A program made the position numbers and the translations under genes. The notes under the pieces were generated by a model that was not told where the DNA came from, ran no database searches, and saw nothing but the letters and a program-made list of their open reading frames with translations. Shown one piece after another: positions 43,007-46,217 of a stretch of DNA of 46,217 nt. The DNA is from Magnetococcales bacterium. Its GTDB lineage: Bacteria; Pseudomonadota; Magnetococcia; Magnetococcales; UBA8363. Position 1 is the first letter of the stretch. Each line of letters begins with the position of its first letter. Location of the stretch: assembly GCA_015228815.1 (NCBI GenBank), contig JADGCV010000010.1, positions 1 to 46,217 of the forward strand, read 5' to 3'.

Positions 43007-44316
43007 GCCGCCACCTCCTTCTGGTTGCCAATGTCGCTCAGTTCACGGGCCAGGGTATCGAGGCCCTCGGTGCGCAGATGCACCTTCACCCCACCCTTCT
43101 CCACCTCCACCCGGGCGATGAGCAATTGCACCAGCCGCTGTTGTTCCACCGGGAAAAGTTCCTCCCACACCGGATCCAGCCGCCGCAGGGAGTCGGCCAC
43201 GTCTCGTTCGGAAACCTCTTCGTTGGCCTGCCAGGTCTTGACCACCATCTCCGGCGACCGCAGCATGGTGCGGACTTGCCGGATCACCACCGCCTCGATC
43301 TCTCCGGCGGCCACAGTGCGCAGGGAACATGCGTTGTGGCCATTCTTGATGGCGGTCTGGCAAAGATAGTACCGATACTGCCGACCATCCTTTCTGGTGA
43401 AGGTGGGACTCATGGCCCGTCCGCAATTCCGGCAATGGATGATCCCTTTGAGCAGAGCAGGAGGGTGGACCCTGTTTTTTCCCTGGCGGCGCACGTTCGC
43501 CGCCATCATGGTATGAACCTGATCCCAAAGATTCCGGTCGATGATCGCCTCGTGTTCGCCAGGAAACACCTCTTCGCCCAGGACGATTTCGCCGAGATAG
43601 AGCCGGTTGGCCAGAATGCGGTAAAGGTAGCCCTTATCGATGCGGCTGCCGTTCTTGGCGGTGATCCCGGTTTCGGCCAACTCATGAATCAGCAGGGTGG
43701 CGGATCCGCATTCCAGGAACCGCCGGAAGATGTGGCGCACGTTTTCCGCTTCACTGGGTACGATCAGGAGTTTCCGGTTCTGCACCTCGTAGCCCAAAGG
43801 GATGTGACCGCCCATCCACATCCCCTTGCGCTTGGACGCCGCGAATTTGTCGCGGATGCGCTCTGCCGAGATTTCTCTTTCAAACTGCGCAAACGAGAGC
43901 AGCACGTTCAGGGTCAGTCGCCCCATGGAGGTGGTGGTGTTGAAGGACTGGGTAATGCTGGCAAAGGTCACTTTGTGGCGGTCAAACGCCTCCACCAACT
44001 TGGCAAAATCCAGCAGGGAGCGGGTCAGGCGGTCGATTTTGTAAACCACAACGACGTTTATTTTTCCGGCCTCGATGTCATTCAGGAGCCGCTTCAGGGC
44101 AGGCCGGTCCAGACTGCCGCCGGAAAAGCCACCGTCGTCGTAGCGGTCGGCAACCAAAAACCACCCCTCGGACTTTTGGCTGGCGATGTAGGCTTCGCAC
44201 GATTCCCGCTGGGCATCCAGGGTGTTGAACTCCATGTCCAACCCCTCGTCGGTGGATTTTCGGGTGTATACCGCACAGCGTACCTTGGGCGTCACGGGTT
44301 GTTTGGCCCTGGTCAT
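43003..44316 (-). CDS. Large serine recombinase (site-specific recombinase)
   Basis: A 437-residue recombinase. The start MTRAKQPVTPKVRCAVYTRK overlaps the DUF2924 stop; the longer frame is not needed. The N-terminal resolvase domain carries the Ser nucleophile in RKSTDEG and catalytic Arg residues in YKIDRLTRSLLDF. The recombinase domain (GHIPLGYEVQNRKLLIVP) and zinc ribbon (CRNCGRAM, then CSLRT) follow, with a coiled-coil C-terminus. This type moves mobile elements or phages without host factors. It is plausibly the integrase of an element that carried part of this island, though its partner attachment site is not seen. It is translated with the genes on both sides. Confidence 0.93.
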   Translation of the reverse strand: MTRAKQPVTPKVRCAVYTRKSTDEGLDMEFNTLDAQRESCEAYIASQKSEGWFLVADRYDDGGFSGGSLDRPALKRLLNDIEAGKINVVVVYKIDRLTRSLLDFAKLVEAFDRHKVTFASITQSFNTTTSMGRLTLNVLLSFAQFEREISAERIRDKFAASKRKGMWMGGHIPLGYEVQNRKLLIVPSEAENVRHIFRRFLECGSATLLIHELAETGITAKNGSRIDKGYLYRILANRLYLGEIVLGEEVFPGEHEAIIDRNLWDQVHTMMAANVRRQGKNRVHPPALLKGIIHCRNCGRAMSPTFTRKDGRQYRYYLCQTAIKNGHNACSLRTVAAGEIEAVVIRQVRTMLRSPEMVVKTWQANEEVSERDVADSLRRLDPVWEELFPVEQQRLVQLLIARVEVEKGGVKVHLRTEGLDTLARELSDIGNQKEVAA

Positions 44317-44756
44317 TGCCCATCTCCTTGTTTCTTCAGGCCAAAAAACACCAGCCCGTTCCACCGGGTACCGGTGATGAAATTGGCTACCGCCGACAGG
44401 CTGCCGAACCGCCGTCCCTGGTATTCAAAACCGTCCTCCAGCACGGTGCAACAACGCTCCTCTCCTTTCCAGTATCGCACCAGTCGGGTTCCGGGCAGCA
44501 AACGTTCCCCTGGGAGCCGCTTTCTCTCCCGAGGAGCATCCTCATCGGAAAGCAACCGCTCCATCCGTTTTTCCGTCTGCTCTGACAGCCCGCCGAGGGC
44601 CAGTTCCTGTATGCGGTGGGCCAGCCGTTTCACCAAAAACGCTCGGTTGTAGGGTGGAGGTTTCGATTGGTGCATCTCCAGCCACATCGCTTTGAGTTCG
44701 GCGGTGGACATTTCCGGCAAGGCCGCCACCTGGCGGATCACTTCAATCTCGTTCAT
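44313..44756 (-). CDS. DUF2924 family protein, companion of the serine recombinase
   Basis: A 147-residue protein. The ATG at 44756 has GGGAGGAG upstream and overlaps the previous small gene by four bases. The sequence is the DUF2924 type: MNEIEVIRQVAALPEMSTAE start, NRAFLVKRLAHRIQELALGG centre, and LLPGTRLVRYWKGEE then FEYQGRRFGSLSAVANFITG end. In many Proteobacteria this family directly precedes a zinc-ribbon serine recombinase. Its function is unknown but is presumed to help recombination. It is coupled to the recombinase by the ATGA overlap. Confidence 0.9.
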   Translation of the reverse strand: MNEIEVIRQVAALPEMSTAELKAMWLEMHQSKPPPYNRAFLVKRLAHRIQELALGGLSEQTEKRMERLLSDEDAPRERKRLPGERLLPGTRLVRYWKGEERCCTVLEDGFEYQGRRFGSLSAVANFITGTRWNGLVFFGLKKQGDGQ

Positions 44757-44938
44757 GGCCGTCTCCTCCCTGGGTTTTCCTTCCGGCCATGAAGGCATGG
44801 GTTTGGCGACTCATCCAGAGGAAATTTCTCTGTTTTCTCCTTTTTCTTCATACGCGCGATACCGGCAGCAAGGATGGCGGCAACCTCGGCCAGGCGTTCT
44901 CCGGCGGTCATGTCTTCGGGATGGATGGTGGTGATCAT
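44753..44938 (-). CDS. Small 61-residue protein at the head of the recombinase cassette
   Basis: A small gene (MITTIHPEDMTAGERLAEVA) with GGAGCAG before its start and a four-base overlap with the DUF2924 gene. The first part is helical, the last third basic and Pro-rich. Small proteins in this place are common in DUF2924-recombinase cassettes. The close coupling and ribosome site support a real gene, but I cannot name a family or function. Confidence 0.6.
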   Translation of the reverse strand: MITTIHPEDMTAGERLAEVAAILAAGIARMKKKEKTEKFPLDESPNPCLHGRKENPGRRRP

Positions 44939-45189
44939 CTTTCTGCTCCGGTTGGGGAGATACCGGGTGCAGGAAAGCAGAGAACGATGGGTAATTTCAA
45001 GATAAATTAAATAGATAGGGACGAACAGGGACCAACAGGGACCACAAAGGACGGTTGAAATGATCGTGATGGTTGCGATCCGATGCCGGTTGATCCTGCT
45101 CTAATTGCAACTTTCCGTTAGAATTATTATAATAAAAAATCAACCTCATTGTTAACCAATGTTTAATAGCTGTTTTGGTGTTCACATCT

Positions 45190-45290
45190 AACTATTTGAA
45201 TTGGTTCCGTTGCCGGAATTCCGATATCGGCTTTTGGTTATTTAATTTGGTCTTTAGTATTATTGCCTGAATGGTAATGATTGAAATGCG
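45190..45290 (-). pseudogene. Second, more decayed KilA-N fragment
   Basis: Read on the - strand it gives FNHYHSGNNTKDQIK, then a stop, then PKADIGIPATEPIQIV, matching residues 44-66 of the neighbouring KilA-N remnant. It is a tandem partial copy with a nonsense mutation. The surrounding 44939-45190 holds no gene, only A+T-rich DNA that looks intergenic. Confidence 0.65.
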
Positions 45291-45304
45291 AATTCCAAGG
45301 TTTT

Positions 45305-45409
45305 TCATGCAGCCAATAATGCACCGGCGAGATTTCGAAAATTCATACGTTCGGAATGCAAGGCATCGCCATCGTAGGTGATGGTGATCGTGGCATGTTC
45401 GCGTCTCAT
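45305..45409 (-). CDS. Short reading frame between KilA-N remnants, possibly a truncated gene
   Basis: A 34-residue frame, MRREHATITITYDGDALHSE and onward, ending in AGALLAA. The beginning has the look of a real N-terminus (beta stretch with TYDG), but it is far too short for a full domain. It is most likely the left-over 5' end of a gene cut by the same rearrangement that duplicated the KilA-N pieces. No function can be given. Confidence 0.3.
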   Translation of the reverse strand: MRREHATITITYDGDALHSERMNFRNLAGALLAA

Positions 45410-45410
45410 G

Positions 45411-45677
45411 AGGCTACCTTCGGATGGATCCATGCTCCCTGGCTGTTTGGGTGCCCTTCCTAACTGTTTGAATTAGTTACGATATGGGAATTCCCGTATC
45501 GGCTTTCAGTTGTTTTATGAATTCTTTAGTGTAACTGTTTGAACGGTAGTGATTGAAATCCCTACCCGCCACCTTGCACATGGCTGTTGCGTTGATATAC
45601 CCCGCTTCGGTGGTTTGGGGAATAACAATCCCGTCCATAACGTGCTCGATGAAATAGGGAAGAACCGGTTGACTCAT
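45411..45677 (-). pseudogene. KilA-N domain gene, broken by a stop codon and a frameshift
   Basis: From ATG 45677 it reads MSQPVLPYFIEHVMDGIVIP and continues with GYINATAMCKVAGRDFNHYR, the clear start of a KilA-N DNA-binding domain of phages and mobile elements. After TGIPIS there is a stop at 45477, but the next codons still fit the family (LIQTVRKGTQT), and after a frame change QGAWIHPKVA is readable to about 45411. So this is a decayed gene whose first 67 residues are still open. An alternative start is 45689. Confidence 0.75.
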
Positions 45678-45691
45678 GGAAGAGATCATCC

Positions 45692-45775
45692 TTACTGATG
45701 GTTGGTGATGAAATGCTTCAGTGGCACGCTGATTTTGGAGAGGGTCCTCCACCACTCTACCACGGCGGCATTCAT
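45692..45775 (-). CDS. Possible 27-residue protein coupled to the AcrVA2-like gene
   Basis: A short frame (MNAAVVEWWRTLSKISVPLK start) whose ATG overlaps the stop of the gene before it in TAATG, with GGGAGG in front. Two features of coupling make it worth listing, but its length and lack of a family make it uncertain. Confidence 0.3.
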   Translation of the reverse strand: MNAAVVEWWRTLSKISVPLKHFITNHQ

Positions 45776-46217
45776 TACCGCCTCCCGACTAACATCGGAT
45801 GGACCCACTTCAAAATCCTCCGTCGTCCCTCCGTCCCCTCTCTGCCCACCCAATAGGTGTGCCAATGGGCGCGTCTGATGTGGGCTTTGGGTTGCGCATG
45901 GGAGCCGCCTTTCGGCTCTCCATGGGGAGACGCTGATCGTAGCGCCTCTCCGATCTTGGTCCCGACTTCCCAGATTTTGGGTTGGTCGGGTGGGAAAAGG
46001 CGCATTCCTTTCTTGGTTTTGACCGGTGATGGATGGCGGGGCAGACCAATCGAGGCACGAGAGATGATGTCCGGCTCCTCGCTGCACAGATAGAGGATGA
46101 CCGGAATGATCGGATCCCACACGGCCCGGATCTCGTCAGATGACCATCCCACCGACATCCCGTATCGGAGTGCATTGGCGATGGCTCTGTCGGTTGCTGC
46201 TTGGAGACAGGCTGCAA
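45775..46217 (-). CDS. AcrVA2-like protein (5' end outside the window)
   Basis: The frame is open to the right edge; 147 residues are visible, ending at 45775. It contains ILYLCSEEPDI and, near the end, KAHIRRAHWHTYWVGREG followed by ILKWVHPMLV. The RRAHWH-x-YW-x-G stretch and the final KW-x-P phrase are, as I recall them, typical of proteins annotated as AcrVA2-family, related to an anti-CRISPR that acts on Cas12a mRNA translation. Homologues are spread on plasmids and other elements, and their true role outside a few cases is unknown. The first in-window ATG is at 46158. Function here is only suggested by resemblance. Confidence 0.55.
   Translation of the reverse strand, partial: AACLQAATDRAIANALRYGMSVGWSSDEIRAVWDPIIPVILYLCSEEPDIISRASIGLPRHPSPVKTKKGMRLFPPDQPKIWEVGTKIGEALRSASPHGEPKGGSHAQPKAHIRRAHWHTYWVGREGTEGRRRILKWVHPMLVGRR

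Overview
The window reads as accessory DNA of a high-G+C Gram-negative bacterium, most likely a proteobacterium. The serine recombinase/DUF2924 cassette is typical of Alphaproteobacteria and relatives. No rRNA, tRNA or housekeeping gene is visible, so the host cannot be named from sequence alone. Two kinds of DNA are joined: the end of a prophage tail module (about 1-14.7 kb) and a dense defence and mobile-element island (about 13.2-46.2 kb).

Tail module, all on the + strand: a tape-measure protein open at the left edge, then about ten closely packed or overlapping genes for tail tip, baseplate or fibre proteins. They include a five-bladed beta-propeller protein resembling glycoside hydrolases, a 501-residue protein built of internal repeats, a hub-like protein and a 74-residue partner. 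Short heptameric repeats sit at two gene starts. An hrgA-like gene (HARE-HTH plus PD-(D/E)xK) lies on the opposite strand after the hub. It is flanked by a frameshifted duplicate of the hub 3' end and its small partner.

Defence island: on the - strand (read right to left), a WYL regulator with a palindromic operator is followed by hsdM, a STAND NTPase, hsdS, darT, darG and hsdR. This is a type I restriction-modification operon carrying both a STAND protein and a complete DarTG ADP-ribosylation toxin-antitoxin pair. Divergent from it are an HD phosphohydrolase and a coupled cassette: a TrlF-like/SMC-like ATPase, a HEAT-repeat histidine kinase, an atypical response regulator and a sigma54-type AAA+ activator. 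That cassette matches no defence system I can name. Next come a convergent ABC three-component system (Mrr-like nuclease, middle component, Rad50-like ATPase), an AbiEi/AbiEii pair and a HEPN/Toprim-type protein.

RiPP locus: a 102-residue peptide has a twin-arginine leader and four Cys/Gly repeats. It is followed directly by a radical SAM/SPASM enzyme with a PqqD-like N-terminus. This looks like an undescribed kind of modified, possibly Tat-exported Cys-rich peptide. It is bracketed by REP-like repeats and a truncated REP-associated transposase.

Right end: a serine recombinase cassette of four overlapping genes, KilA-N pseudogene remnants, and a gene open at the right edge that resembles AcrVA2-family proteins. 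The best candidates for new biology are the RiPP pair, the ATPase/kinase/regulator cassette, and the composite restriction-STAND-DarTG operon.
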